Of a stretch of 64,000 nucleotides of DNA, positions 9,684 through 18,214 are shown in pieces (position 1 is the first letter of the stretch; each line of letters opens with the position of its first letter). The DNA is from Nocardia sp. XZ_19_385 (GTDB taxonomy: Bacteria > Actinomycetota > Actinomycetes > Mycobacteriales > Mycobacteriaceae). The notes under the pieces are model-generated. The model was not told where the DNA came from and did not search any database. It was given only the letters and a program-made list of their open reading frames with translations. The DNA is taken from contig NZ_JACVEE010000002.1 in the NCBI RefSeq assembly GCF_015355755.1, positions 1,240,001 through 1,304,000 of the forward strand. The letters run 5' to 3'. The translations under genes and the position numbers were made by a program.

Positions 9684-10646
9684 CTATTTATCCGGCTTCC
9701 CGAACTGCTCGTGCCGGCCGAGGCTGCGCAGGTGGAACCACTCCTTGAGACCGGCCGGATCCCGGCGGGTGACCAGGAAGAACCAGGAGAACCGCACCCA
9801 CTCCTGCGGCAGCAGCTTGCGCATACCGGGCTGCGACATCAGATACCCGCGATTGCGGTAGGTGAAGTACCGCTTCACCGGATCGTCCGGGTACTGCGTG
9901 TGCATCCGTCCACCCAGAATCGGCTTGAACTCGGCCGCGCCGTTGGGATGCAGGTACGCCGTCTGCAGGCAGGTGCCGAACGGCAGCCCGGAGCGCACCA
10001 GCCGGCGATGCACCTCGACCTCGTCGCCGCGCACGAACAGCCGCAGATCCGGCACACCGATCTGATCGACCGCCTTCGCCGCGATCAGCGCACCGTTGAA
10101 CAGCGAAGCGATGCCGGGCAGGAAATCCTCGTCGCCGAGCTCGGACCGCAACCGCCGCCACACCACGCCGCGGCGCAGCGGGAACGCCAGTCGATCCGGT
10201 TCGTCGATATCGCAGACCACCGGCGAGACCTCGGCCAGCCCGTGCCGGCGCGCGCAATCCAGCAGCACCGCAAGCACTTCCGGGCCTTCGGGCCGCCCGT
10301 CGTCGTCGGCCAGCCAGACCCAGTCCGCGCCGAGGGTCAGCGCGTGCAGGATGCCGAGCGCGAAACCGCCCGCGCCACCGAGGTTGTGCGCCGAACCCAG
10401 GTACGTCGCTTCGATCGGCTGCTCCGCCACCAGCTCCGCGACCTCGGGCTCGTTCGCGTTGTCCACCACGATCAGGTGGTCCACCGGACGCGACTGCGCG
10501 GTAAGGACTTTCAGCGATTCGGTGAGCAGTTCGCGGCGCTTGTGCGTGACCACCACCGCCACGATCCGGGCCTCGGCGCCGGTCGAGGGCTGCTCGAACG
10601 GCGCGTCCGGCCTGGTCGGGTCATTCGGCCCGCTCGGCTCACTCAT
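9684..10646 (-). CDS. glfT1: Galactofuranosyltransferase GlfT1
   Basis: Adds the first two galactofuranose residues to the rhamnosyl lipid-linked primer, before GlfT2 polymerises galactan. The GT2 protein (320 aa) has VAVVVTHKRRELL at about 29, LGSAHNLGGAGGFA near 80-95, the metal motif ADDDG (WLADDDGRPEG) near 113-117, and FVRGDEVE where the catalytic base region is expected. Length is close to M. tuberculosis GlfT1 (304 aa). Its start overlaps the stop of the upstream ATPase gene (ATGA), giving the conserved order permease-ATPase-GlfT1. Very likely part of the galactan initiation and export unit. Confidence 0.95.
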   Translation of the reverse strand: MSEPSGPNDPTRPDAPFEQPSTGAEARIVAVVVTHKRRELLTESLKVLTAQSRPVDHLIVVDNANEPEVAELVAEQPIEATYLGSAHNLGGAGGFALGILHALTLGADWVWLADDDGRPEGPEVLAVLLDCARRHGLAEVSPVVCDIDEPDRLAFPLRRGVVWRRLRSELGDEDFLPGIASLFNGALIAAKAVDQIGVPDLRLFVRGDEVEVHRRLVRSGLPFGTCLQTAYLHPNGAAEFKPILGGRMHTQYPDDPVKRYFTYRNRGYLMSQPGMRKLLPQEWVRFSWFFLVTRRDPAGLKEWFHLRSLGRHEQFGKPDK

Positions 10647-11488
10647 GCCTGATTACGCTCCAGTTCTCGCTCTGCTCGCACGCCCGCCGCGCGTTCGGCT
10701 TCCATTTCCCGCAGCACCGTTGCCACGTGATTTCCCGCATCGGGGCCCTCGTACGCGCGCACTACATCTTCGATACCGCCGCGTTGGCGAATCTGCCCGT
10801 GATCGATCCACAGCGCGGAATCGCAGAGCTGGGCGAGGAATTCGTTGGAATGGCTGGCGAACACCAGGATGCCAGACCGGGCGACGAGTTCCTGCAGCCG
10901 CAGCCGCGCTTTCTTCATGAATTCGGCGTCGACCGCGCCGATACCCTCGTCCAGCAGCAGGATTTCGGGATCGATGGAGGTCACCACGCCCATCGCCAGG
11001 CGCACCCGCATACCGGTCGAGTAGGTGCGCAGCGGCATCGACAAATACTCGCCGAGCTCGGTGAAATCGGCGATCTCATCGATCTTCGACAGCATCTGCT
11101 TGCGGGTCTGCCCGAGGAAAAGCCCGCGGATGATGATGTTCTCGTAGCCGGAGATCTCCGGGTCCATACCGACGCCGAGGTCGAACACCGGCGCCACCCG
11201 GCCGCGGATGCGCGCACTGCCCCGGGAGGGTTCGTAGATACCCGAAAGCAGCCGCAGCAGCGTCGATTTGCCCGCGCCGTTGTGCCCGACCAGGCCGACC
11301 TTGTCGCCTTCCTTCAGCGACAGATTGATATCCCGCAGGGCCTCGACGACCACCACGTCGGACTGATTGCGTCCGATGGCCCCGCCCGCCTTGCCGAGGA
11401 ACGCCTTCTTCAACGACCGCGATTTGGCGTCGAAGATCGGGAATTCCACCCACGCCTGGTGGGTTTCGATGCTCACATTCGAAGTCAC
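10643..11488 (-). CDS. wzt: Galactan exporter ATP-binding subunit (Wzt/RfbE type)
   Basis: ATPase of a two-component polysaccharide ABC exporter thought to flip lipid-linked galactan (281 aa). It has Walker A GHNGAGKST at about 69-77, Q-loop region, signature YSTGMRVRLA, and Walker B ILLLDEGIGAVD followed by the switch region FASHSNEFL. It lacks the C-terminal sugar-binding domain of some O-antigen Wzt proteins, as does the mycobacterial homologue Rv3781. It follows the permease gene with a 10-nt gap and is coupled to glfT1 by ATGA. Confidence 0.93.
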   Translation of the reverse strand: MTSNVSIETHQAWVEFPIFDAKSRSLKKAFLGKAGGAIGRNQSDVVVVEALRDINLSLKEGDKVGLVGHNGAGKSTLLRLLSGIYEPSRGSARIRGRVAPVFDLGVGMDPEISGYENIIIRGLFLGQTRKQMLSKIDEIADFTELGEYLSMPLRTYSTGMRVRLAMGVVTSIDPEILLLDEGIGAVDAEFMKKARLRLQELVARSGILVFASHSNEFLAQLCDSALWIDHGQIRQRGGIEDVVRAYEGPDAGNHVATVLREMEAERAAGVRAERELERNQA

Positions 11489-11498
11489 CGGAGGCTCC

Positions 11499-12449
11499 TT
11501 ATACCCAGTAGGGCACGCGCGAACGGTACCGCTTCATGGCGAAGATCGCGACGATCCAGCCGATCAGGGTGATCGTCCCCACGATCGCCCAGTGGTCCCA
11601 GCCCGACGGCTCGCCGAGCAGGGGGGCTCGCACGATTTCGAGGTAGTGGAAAGTGGGCACGAGCTCGACGATCTTGGCCCGGTCGCCGCCGCCCACCGAC
11701 TGCAGGGTCTTGGTCGTCCACATCACCGGCGTCAGCACGAACAGCATCAGCGTGGTGCTGGACAGAATGGGCGCGATATCGCGGTAGCGGGTGCTGAAGA
11801 TGCCGAACACGATCGACACCCACGCCGCATTCAGGAACAGCAGCAGGATCGCCGGAACCGCCAGCAGCACGGACCAATCGAGATTCTTCCAAACGCTGAA
11901 CGCGACCAGCAGCACGGCATAAATGGCCATGTTGTGCGCAAAGAAGAGGAATTGCCGCCACACCAGGCGATAGACGTGCACGCTCAACGCCGACGGCAGC
12001 TGTTTGATCAGGCCCTCGTTGGCGATGAACACCTCCGAGCCCTCGATCAGGCTGGCCTGGATCACATTCCAGACGATCAGGCCGACCGTCACATACGGCA
12101 GGTATTCGGTCAGCGGCTGATTCAGCAGCGTCGCATAGAGAATGCCCATCGCCGCGGCCTGCAGGCCGGTGGCGATGGTGATCCAGAACGGGCCGAGCAC
12201 CGAGCGGCGGTAGCGCTGCTTGATGTCCTGCCAGCCCAGCGACAACCACAGTTCACGCTGGTTGAAACCGTCGCGGAAATCTTTGAACGCCCGTTGGAAG
12301 GTCTGCGAATCCGACACGATCGGCTCCGCCGGAACGGCTTCCGCGGCGAGGGGTTCGTCGGTGGTCACAGGCACTGTGCTTTCTTCAGGACGCACCGCAC
12401 TCACGTCGGAGTCGGGGCGAGCGGCAGCGGCGGACACGGTGCTCGACAC
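11499..12449 (-). CDS. wzm: Galactan exporter permease (Wzm/RfbD type, ABC-2)
   Basis: ABC-2 membrane permease of 316 aa. The first 65 or so residues are acidic and disordered, followed by the ABC-2 entry motif LWLSLGWQDIKQRYRRSVLGPFW and six membrane spans. It pairs with the downstream ATPase to translocate galactan. The GTG at 12449 is used because AAGGG lies just upstream and no earlier start is sensible. It is the first gene of the three-gene operon wzm-wzt-glfT1, which matches the mycobacterial Rv3783-Rv3781-Rv3782 set. Confidence 0.93.
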   Translation of the reverse strand: MSSTVSAAAARPDSDVSAVRPEESTVPVTTDEPLAAEAVPAEPIVSDSQTFQRAFKDFRDGFNQRELWLSLGWQDIKQRYRRSVLGPFWITIATGLQAAAMGILYATLLNQPLTEYLPYVTVGLIVWNVIQASLIEGSEVFIANEGLIKQLPSALSVHVYRLVWRQFLFFAHNMAIYAVLLVAFSVWKNLDWSVLLAVPAILLLFLNAAWVSIVFGIFSTRYRDIAPILSSTTLMLFVLTPVMWTTKTLQSVGGGDRAKIVELVPTFHYLEIVRAPLLGEPSGWDHWAIVGTITLIGWIVAIFAMKRYRSRVPYWV

Positions 12450-12511
12450 TACCCTTGCGAATTTGACCGAGAACGGCCGGAACCACGGTGACCGGATCGT
12501 CCGGAACGGGC

Positions 12512-13120
12512 CTACAGGTACTGCCCGGAACCACCCGTCACGTGGTCCGGCCTGCCGGTACGGGATTCGCTCGCGTGACTGCCGGGCGGCAGCGCACCTT
12601 GACGCATCTGCTCCAGCTGGGCGCGGGCGGCCATCTGCTGGGCGAACAGCGCGGTCTGGATTCCGTGGAACAGGCCTTCGAGCCAGCCGACCAGCTGCGC
12701 CTGCGCGATGCGGAGTTCGGCGTCGGTGGGCACGGCGTCATCGGTGAAGGGAAGGGTCAGGCGTTCCAGTTCGTCGCGGAGTTCCGGCGCCAGGCCCTGC
12801 TCCAGTTCGCGCACCGAGGACCGGTGGATCTCGCGCAGCCGGGTGCGGCTGGCGTCGTCCAGCGGTGCCGCGCGCACCTCTTCGAGCAGCTGCTTGATCA
12901 TGGTGCCGATGCGCATCACCTTGGCGGGCTGCTCGACCATGTCGGCCAGCGATTCGGCGGCCTCCGCGCCGTCATCCGCGGCGCCGGGCTCGTCGTCGGA
13001 AACCACCTGGGCGTTCAGCGGAGTACCGGCATCGGCCGGGATGACCAGGTGCCGCCCGTCGGGTCCGACCACAACGATGGAATCGGGTGCGTCATCCGAA
13101 TGCGTCATGACCCCCATCAT
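12512..13120 (-). CDS. bpa: Bacterial proteasome activator Bpa/PafE
   Basis: ATP-independent ring-shaped activator that opens the 20S proteasome gate. Four helices occupy about residues 60-165 (LADMVEQPAKVMRIGTMIKQ, LREIHRSSVRELEQGL, LVGWLEGLFHGIQTALFAQQ). The extreme C-terminus is GQYL, the motif that docks into proteasome alpha-ring pockets; seeing it intact is strong support. The N-terminus is acidic and disordered. Starts at 13120, 13117 or 13108 are all possible; the last has GGGGG very close upstream. Gene position beside the galactan operon matches Rv3780. Confidence 0.95.
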   Translation of the reverse strand: MMGVMTHSDDAPDSIVVVGPDGRHLVIPADAGTPLNAQVVSDDEPGAADDGAEAAESLADMVEQPAKVMRIGTMIKQLLEEVRAAPLDDASRTRLREIHRSSVRELEQGLAPELRDELERLTLPFTDDAVPTDAELRIAQAQLVGWLEGLFHGIQTALFAQQMAARAQLEQMRQGALPPGSHASESRTGRPDHVTGGSGQYL

Positions 13121-13313
13121 GTCATCCGTTCTCGAGGCTTGCCGGTCCGTGTTTATGTAAGGGCCGGGCGGCCTAAACTGTTCGGGTCGTCGTGTGGTTC
13201 GGATTTTGCTGAAAGTCGGTTGCCATGCATTCACCCCGGTCGCTGCGGTGCCATCTGCCAGTCAGGTGGAACACGGTTACGCAGCCTCGCCCGCTGCCCT
13301 TAGAGTGGCCAGC

Positions 13314-14516
13314 ATGACTTACGACGTCGCGAGGGTTCGGGGCCTGATACCGTCCCTGGGCGACGGCTGGATCCACTTCGACCCGCAGGCGGGCATGCTG
13401 GTTCCGGATTCGGTATCGCGTGCCGTGTCAACGGGTTTCCGCACGTCCGCCTTCTCGCACATCGGTCGTAACGGCGCCGCCGTGCGCAGCGCCGCCATCC
13501 TGGACTCGGCGCGCGAGGCGGTCGCCGATCTCGTCGGCGGCGACCCGGCGGGCGTGGTCCTCGGGCCTGATCGCGCGGTGCTGCTGGCCTGGCTGGCGGA
13601 GTCGCTCAGCTCCCGGCTCGGGCTCGGCACCGGCATCGTGCTGTCCCGGCTGGACGATGAAGCCAATGTCGCGCCGTGGCTGCGCATCGCGAATCGATAT
13701 GGCGCGCACGTGCGCTGGGCCGAGGTGGAGATCGAGACCTGCGAGATGCCGTCCTGGCAGTTCGAGGAATTGATCGGGCCCACCGCCCGGCTGGTGGCGT
13801 TGACGGCCGCGTCCCCGATCGTGGGTTCCGCGCCCGCGGTGCGGGTCGCGGCGGACCGGGTGCACGAAGTAGGTGGCCTGCTGGTTGCCGACGCGGTCGG
13901 CGCGGCCCCGTACGCGCTCATCGATATCGACGAACTCAACGCCGACGTGATCGCGCTCAGCGCGCCCGCGTGGGGTGGCCCGCAGATCGGCGCGCTGGTC
14001 TTCCGCGACCCGGCGTTCCTCGACCGGATTCCGTCGATGTCGTTGAATCCGTACGCCAAAGGCGCCGAACGCCTCGAGGTCGGCGGCCATCAGTACGCGC
14101 TGCTGGCCGGTCTCACCACCTCCATCGATTTCCTCGCCGGCCTGGACGAACGGGCCTCCGGCACGCGGCGCGAGCGCCTGGAAATGTCGATCACTTCGCT
14201 GCAGGACTATCACGATCAGCTGTTCGAGCACCTGATGGACGTGCTCGACAAGGTCCCCAACCTCACTGTCATCGGCCGGGCCTCGACCCGCATCCCGACG
14301 GTGTCGTTCACGCTCGCGGGAATGCAAGCGGAGAAGGTCGCGGCGAAGCTCGCGGACGCCCGCATCGGCACGCTGAGCGGTGTGCACGGCGGTAGCCGGT
14401 TGCTCGACGCGCTGGGCGTCAACGACGAAGGCGGCGCCGTCACCATCGGATTGGCCCCGTACACAACCAAATTCGAAATCGACCAGCTGGGCCGCGCCCT
14501 CACCGCCCTCGACTGA
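13314..14516 (+). CDS. Cysteine-desulfurase-like fold-type I protein lacking the PLP lysine
   Basis: A 400-aa member of the aminotransferase class-V/SufS-like family, resembling Rv3778c. The fold is clear: DGWIHFDPQAGMLVP at the start, LVADAVGAAPYALIDIDEL for the PLP-phenol aspartate, then ERLEVGGHQYALLAGLTTSI. At the site where SufS has Ser-Gly-His-Lys, this protein reads SAPAWGGPQIG, so the Schiff-base lysine aligns with Ala. The catalytic-cysteine loop reads SGVHGGSRLL with no Cys. It is therefore unlikely to be a desulfurase. The ATG at 13314 is weakly supported by GAGTGG upstream. Divergent from bpa. Confidence 0.85.
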   Translation: MTYDVARVRGLIPSLGDGWIHFDPQAGMLVPDSVSRAVSTGFRTSAFSHIGRNGAAVRSAAILDSAREAVADLVGGDPAGVVLGPDRAVLLAWLAESLSSRLGLGTGIVLSRLDDEANVAPWLRIANRYGAHVRWAEVEIETCEMPSWQFEELIGPTARLVALTAASPIVGSAPAVRVAADRVHEVGGLLVADAVGAAPYALIDIDELNADVIALSAPAWGGPQIGALVFRDPAFLDRIPSMSLNPYAKGAERLEVGGHQYALLAGLTTSIDFLAGLDERASGTRRERLEMSITSLQDYHDQLFEHLMDVLDKVPNLTVIGRASTRIPTVSFTLAGMQAEKVAAKLADARIGTLSGVHGGSRLLDALGVNDEGGAVTIGLAPYTTKFEIDQLGRALTALD

Positions 14517-14538
14517 TCCCCCGTCTCCGCGAGCACAG

Positions 14539-14613
14539 TATGCGAATCGTGCAGTTTTCCGCCCAATCGGGCGATTACGACCAGTTTCTCGGCCGAAGTG
14601 CACGATTTGCATA
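14539..14613. repeat. Intergenic inverted repeat with inner hairpin
   Basis: Arms TATGCGAATCGTGCA (14539-14553) and TGCACGATTTGCATA (14599-14613) are complementary at 14 of 15 positions. Between them sits a perfect 5-bp hairpin CGCCC-AATC-GGGCG (14560-14573). The element fills the gap between two convergent genes. It may be a bidirectional terminator, but its nested structure and AT-rich arms also suggest a REP- or MITE-like repeat. Confidence 0.65.
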
Positions 14614-14627
14614 CATCCGGGATGCCG

Positions 14628-15629
14628 TCAGTGCGTGACTCGGAGGGTGACCTTTCCGAAGGTGCCTGAGTCGTCGAGCATCTGGTGAGCCTGGGCTACT
14701 TCGGTGATCGGTAGTTCGGCGTGGATCACAGGGGCGATCCGGCCGTCGGCGAGCAGCGGCCACACGTGGCGGGTGACGTCGGCGATGACCTCGGCCTTGC
14801 TGTGCGTGCCGGTGGTGGGTCGTTTACGCAGGTTGGTGGCGTGGATGGTGCCCCATTTGCCAAGCAGTGCAGCGAGATTCAGCTCCGCTTTGGCACCGCC
14901 CTGCATGCCGATCACCACCAGGTGACCGTGATCGGCCAGTGCCTCCACATTGCGCGCCAGGTAGGCCGCGCCCATGTTGTCGAGAATGATGTCCGCGCCC
15001 GGCCCGCCCGCGCCGGACTGCTGGCCGCGGATGACCTCCACGAAATCCTGCTCCCGATAGTTGATCAGCACGCTCGCACCGAGCTCCGCGCACTGCTTCA
15101 ACTTCTCGTCCGACCCTGCCGTCACCGCGACCCGGGCGCCGCGTTGCACCGCGATCTGGATGGCGTGCGTGCCGATCCCGCTGCCGCCGCCGTGGATCAG
15201 CACCAGCTGCCCGGCGTGCAACCCGGCGGTCAGCACCAGGTTCGACCACACCGTGGCCGCGACCTCCGGAAGCCCGGCCGCCGCAGCGAGATCCATCCCC
15301 TCGGGCACCGGCAACAGTTGCCCGGCCGGCGCCACGACGCGCTCGGCATACCCGCCCCCGGACAGCAGCGCGCATACCCGATCGCCGGTTTCCCAATCCC
15401 GCACGCCCGCACCGACTTCGGCGACCACCCCGGACACCTCCAGCCCTATGATCTCGCTGGCGCCCGGCGGCGGCGCGTAGAACCCCTGCCGCTGCAACAG
15501 ATCCGCGCGGTTCACCCCGGCCGCGGCCACGTCGATCAGCACCTCGCCAGGCCCGAGGACCGGATCGGGCACCTCGGCCCACTCCATGACCTCCGGCCCA
15601 CCGAACCCGTTCAGCCTGATTCCGCGCAT
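14628..15629 (-). CDS. NAD(P)H:quinone oxidoreductase, zeta-crystallin type
   Basis: Medium-chain dehydrogenase superfamily protein of 333 aa, PIG3/Qor group. N-terminal GroES-like domain includes AAAGVNRADLLQRQGFYAPPPG, a hallmark of quinone oxidoreductases. The NADPH-binding Rossmann fold has VLIHGGGSGIGTHAIQ near 150, then DIILDNMGAAYLARN. No zinc-ligand cysteines are seen, so it is zinc-free. It probably reduces quinones or enones using NADPH. Rv3777 in M. tuberculosis has the same neighbours (from memory). Start ATG at 15629. Confidence 0.9.
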   Translation of the reverse strand: MRGIRLNGFGGPEVMEWAEVPDPVLGPGEVLIDVAAAGVNRADLLQRQGFYAPPPGASEIIGLEVSGVVAEVGAGVRDWETGDRVCALLSGGGYAERVVAPAGQLLPVPEGMDLAAAAGLPEVAATVWSNLVLTAGLHAGQLVLIHGGGSGIGTHAIQIAVQRGARVAVTAGSDEKLKQCAELGASVLINYREQDFVEVIRGQQSGAGGPGADIILDNMGAAYLARNVEALADHGHLVVIGMQGGAKAELNLAALLGKWGTIHATNLRKRPTTGTHSKAEVIADVTRHVWPLLADGRIAPVIHAELPITEVAQAHQMLDDSGTFGKVTLRVTH

Positions 15630-15712
15630 ACCCCCATCCTGCCCCAGCCCGGATAGCTGAGGCTCGGGAGATTCCCCCGCACGAGTCCGGGGGAGGGACT
15701 AGCGTTCCCGCC

Positions 15713-16888
15713 GTGAGCAGCTTTATCGACTTCCAGAACGAGATCTACCTGGCCGGACTGGGTGGCGCGGTGCCCGAATTGCCGATGACGGCAGCGGGAT
15801 TGGAGCAGCGCGCCCGCGAGGTGCTGGGCGCGGCCGAGTTCGCCTATGTCGCGGGCAGCGCGTCGTCGGAGCGGACCGCCGCGGCGAACCGGTCCGCGTT
15901 CGACCGGCACCGGATCGTGCCGCGCATGCTGCGTGGCACCACCGGGCCCGGCGCGCGCGATCTGTCGGTGGAAGTGCTCGGGACCAAGCTGGCCGCGCCG
16001 GTACTGACCGCCCCGATCGGCGTGCTGGAGTTGATGCACGACAAAGGCGAGGTGATCGTCGCCGACGTCACCAAGGAGCTCGGCATCGGCACGGTGCTGT
16101 CCACCGCGGCGTCCTCCACCATCGAGGAGGTCGGCGCGGCCGCGGGCGACTGGTGGTACCAGCTGTACTGGCCCAACGACGACGAGCTGGCCCGCTCCTT
16201 CGTCGAACGTGCCGAGCGCGCGGGCGCGAAAGCCATTGTGGTCACCGTCGATACCCCGAGCCTGGGCTGGCGGCCGCGCGATCTCGAACTGGCGCACCTG
16301 CCGTTCCTGCACGGCAAGGGCATCGCGAACTACCTGTCCGATCCGGTGTTTCGCGCCAAACTGCCGAATCCGCCGGAGGAGAGCCCGGAGGCGATGCAGA
16401 TCGCGGTCCTCACCTGGGTCGGGCTGTTCGGCAACCACACCCTGCGACCCGCCGATCTCGCGCACCTGCGCGAATGGACCGATCTGCCGATCGCGGTGAA
16501 GGGCATCCAGCACCCCGACGACGCCCGCCAGGTCGTGGACGCGGGCGCCGACGCGGTGATCGTCAGCAACCACGGCGGCCGCCAAGTAGACGGAGCGATC
16601 GGTTCCCTGGACGCGCTGCCCGCGGTGGTCGCCACCATCGGCGACCGCGCCGACGTCCTCTTCGACTCCGGCATCCGCACCGGCTCCGACGTGCTGGTCG
16701 CCTTGGCGCTCGGCGCGAAGGCAGTCCTCTACGGCCGCCCCTGGGCCTACGGTCTCGGCATCGGCGGTCGCGCGGGCGCCCGGCACGCCCTTCGCCTCCT
16801 TCTCGCCGATTTCGACTCCGCACTCGGCCTGGCCGGCTGTGCGTCACCCGCCGAACTGGACCGTTCGCTGATCGCCAGCACTCGCTGA
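15713..16888 (+). CDS. FMN-dependent alpha-hydroxy-acid oxidase (lactate monooxygenase-like)
   Basis: TIM-barrel flavoenzyme of 391 aa oxidising an L-2-hydroxy acid, probably lactate. Motifs: APIGVLELMH for FMN, WYQLYWPNDDE, VTVDTPSLGWRPRDLE, the catalytic-base stretch SNHGGRQVDGAIGSLDALP (His with Arg), then DSGIRTGSDVLVALALGAKAVLYGRPWAYGL. The SNHGGRQ motif is diagnostic. The closest annotated group is lactate 2-monooxygenase (acetate-forming); an oxidase or dehydrogenase role cannot be separated by sequence alone. GTG start at 15713, with a GGGAGGGA stretch somewhat far upstream. The tRNA-Ser that follows is unrelated. Confidence 0.88.
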   Translation: MSSFIDFQNEIYLAGLGGAVPELPMTAAGLEQRAREVLGAAEFAYVAGSASSERTAAANRSAFDRHRIVPRMLRGTTGPGARDLSVEVLGTKLAAPVLTAPIGVLELMHDKGEVIVADVTKELGIGTVLSTAASSTIEEVGAAAGDWWYQLYWPNDDELARSFVERAERAGAKAIVVTVDTPSLGWRPRDLELAHLPFLHGKGIANYLSDPVFRAKLPNPPEESPEAMQIAVLTWVGLFGNHTLRPADLAHLREWTDLPIAVKGIQHPDDARQVVDAGADAVIVSNHGGRQVDGAIGSLDALPAVVATIGDRADVLFDSGIRTGSDVLVALALGAKAVLYGRPWAYGLGIGGRAGARHALRLLLADFDSALGLAGCASPAELDRSLIASTR

Positions 16889-16994
16889 AAGTCAGGGCCC
16901 CGACCAGCTCGCCGTCATCCCCGAGGTCTGCGCCCGCGTCGACCAGGTAATCGGCGCGCGTGCGGTCCGACGGGTGCGATAGCATCGGGGCCCT

Positions 16995-17079
16995 GGAGAC
17001 GTGGCAGAGCGGCCGAATGCACTCGCCTTGAAAGCGAGCGTCGAGAGATCGACCGGGGGTTCAAATCCCTCCGTCTCCG
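16995..17079 (+). tRNA. tRNA-Ser (anticodon UGA)
   Basis: Seven-bp acceptor stem GGAGACG/CGTCTCC, anticodon loop CTTGAAA with anticodon TGA, a long variable arm of serine type (GTCGAGAGATCGAC) and the T loop GGTTCAAATCC. CCA is not encoded. It ends 4 nt before the convergent nos gene. Confidence 0.96.
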
Positions 17080-17083
17080 CTTT

Positions 17084-18214
17084 CTATCCTCTGCGTACGA
17101 AGTTCGGCCGGATCGAGTCGTCCGGCGGATCGAAGTAGCGGTGGAAGGTCGGCGTCAGGCCCGAGGAGATCGGCGGGTTGACCCAGGACCAGTCGGTGGG
17201 GCAGGTGCGGCCCGCGGCTTGTTCGCGGGCGACGTGGTCGCAGAACTGTTTGGCGACGGTGTGATGGTCGACCACGTAGACCCCGGACTTGCGGTAGCTG
17301 TAGAGCACCGCGCGGTTGAGTTCGATCAGGGCCTGGTCCCGCCAGAGGGTGCGGGCGGCGGAAGTGTCCAGGCCCATCATCTCGGCGATCAGCGGGAGCA
17401 TGTTGTAGCGGTTGGCGTCGGAGAGGTTGCGGGCGCCGATCTCGGTGCCGACGTACCAGCCGTTGAACGGCGCGCACGGGTAGGTGACGCCGCCGATCTC
17501 CAGGTCCATGTTCGAAACCACCGGTAGCGCATGCCATTTCAGGCCGAGTCCGGCGAACCAGTCGAAGTCGGGGTGTTCCAGATCGACTTCGCGCGCGAGC
17601 TCCTGGGGCACGTCGAACCAGCGGATCGGCTCGTCCGGAGTGCTGATCAGCACCGGCAGGATGTCGAACGGGGTGCCCGCACCGCGCCAGCCGAGCTTGT
17701 GCGCGAATTCGGTGATCGCGATGTGGGCGGCGTCACCGGTGACGGTGCCGTCGCCGTTGCGATACCCGGCGTAGCGAATGAGTTGTGGTGAGACGATGCG
17801 GAATTCGCGGCCGTCGGGCCGGCGCGGCGGGCCGACCGTGATCATGGATTGAACGGCGCCGCCATTGGTCGCCAGGCGTAAATGCTCCCAGCAGGCCTCT
17901 GCCAGGTCCTGGGCGGTGCGCACGTGCCGCGCATCAATCAATTTCAGTGTGCGCCAATGCTTCCGGCCGACGCAGCGGGCATGGTTGCGCCAGGCGAGTT
18001 TGGCTCCGATCAGGATTTCCTCGGCGGTCTGCTCGTAGACGGCTTCGTGTTCGAGTTCGCGCAATGCGACGCGGCGGCGATGGCTCGGCAGGTGCGCCAG
18101 TTCGGGTTGTCGGAAGAATTCGTCGCACTCGCGCAGCCGCCGTACTTGCTCCGGGCCGAAAGCGCCTGCGTCGGTGAGATGGTGGAACTGGCGAACGGGC
18201 AACATTTGGTTCAC
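17084..18214 (-). CDS. nos: Bacterial nitric oxide synthase, oxygenase only
   Basis: Heme-thiolate enzyme of 376 aa making NO and citrulline from arginine using outside reductases; there is no fused reductase domain. Motifs: heme cysteine in WRNHARCVGR at about residue 81, the substrate glutamate in NGWYVGTEIGARN, and C-terminal WSWVNPPISSGLTPTFHRYF. The zinc-site Cys pair of animal NOS is absent, as expected. I place the start at the GTG at 18214, 6 nt after GGAG; the frame is open to 18262. Divergent from a nickel/cobalt transporter across 415 bp. Possible roles in Nocardia are stress defence or nitration chemistry; no partner enzyme is nearby. Confidence 0.95.
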   Translation of the reverse strand: MNQMLPVRQFHHLTDAGAFGPEQVRRLRECDEFFRQPELAHLPSHRRRVALRELEHEAVYEQTAEEILIGAKLAWRNHARCVGRKHWRTLKLIDARHVRTAQDLAEACWEHLRLATNGGAVQSMITVGPPRRPDGREFRIVSPQLIRYAGYRNGDGTVTGDAAHIAITEFAHKLGWRGAGTPFDILPVLISTPDEPIRWFDVPQELAREVDLEHPDFDWFAGLGLKWHALPVVSNMDLEIGGVTYPCAPFNGWYVGTEIGARNLSDANRYNMLPLIAEMMGLDTSAARTLWRDQALIELNRAVLYSYRKSGVYVVDHHTVAKQFCDHVAREQAAGRTCPTDWSWVNPPISSGLTPTFHRYFDPPDDSIRPNFVRRG

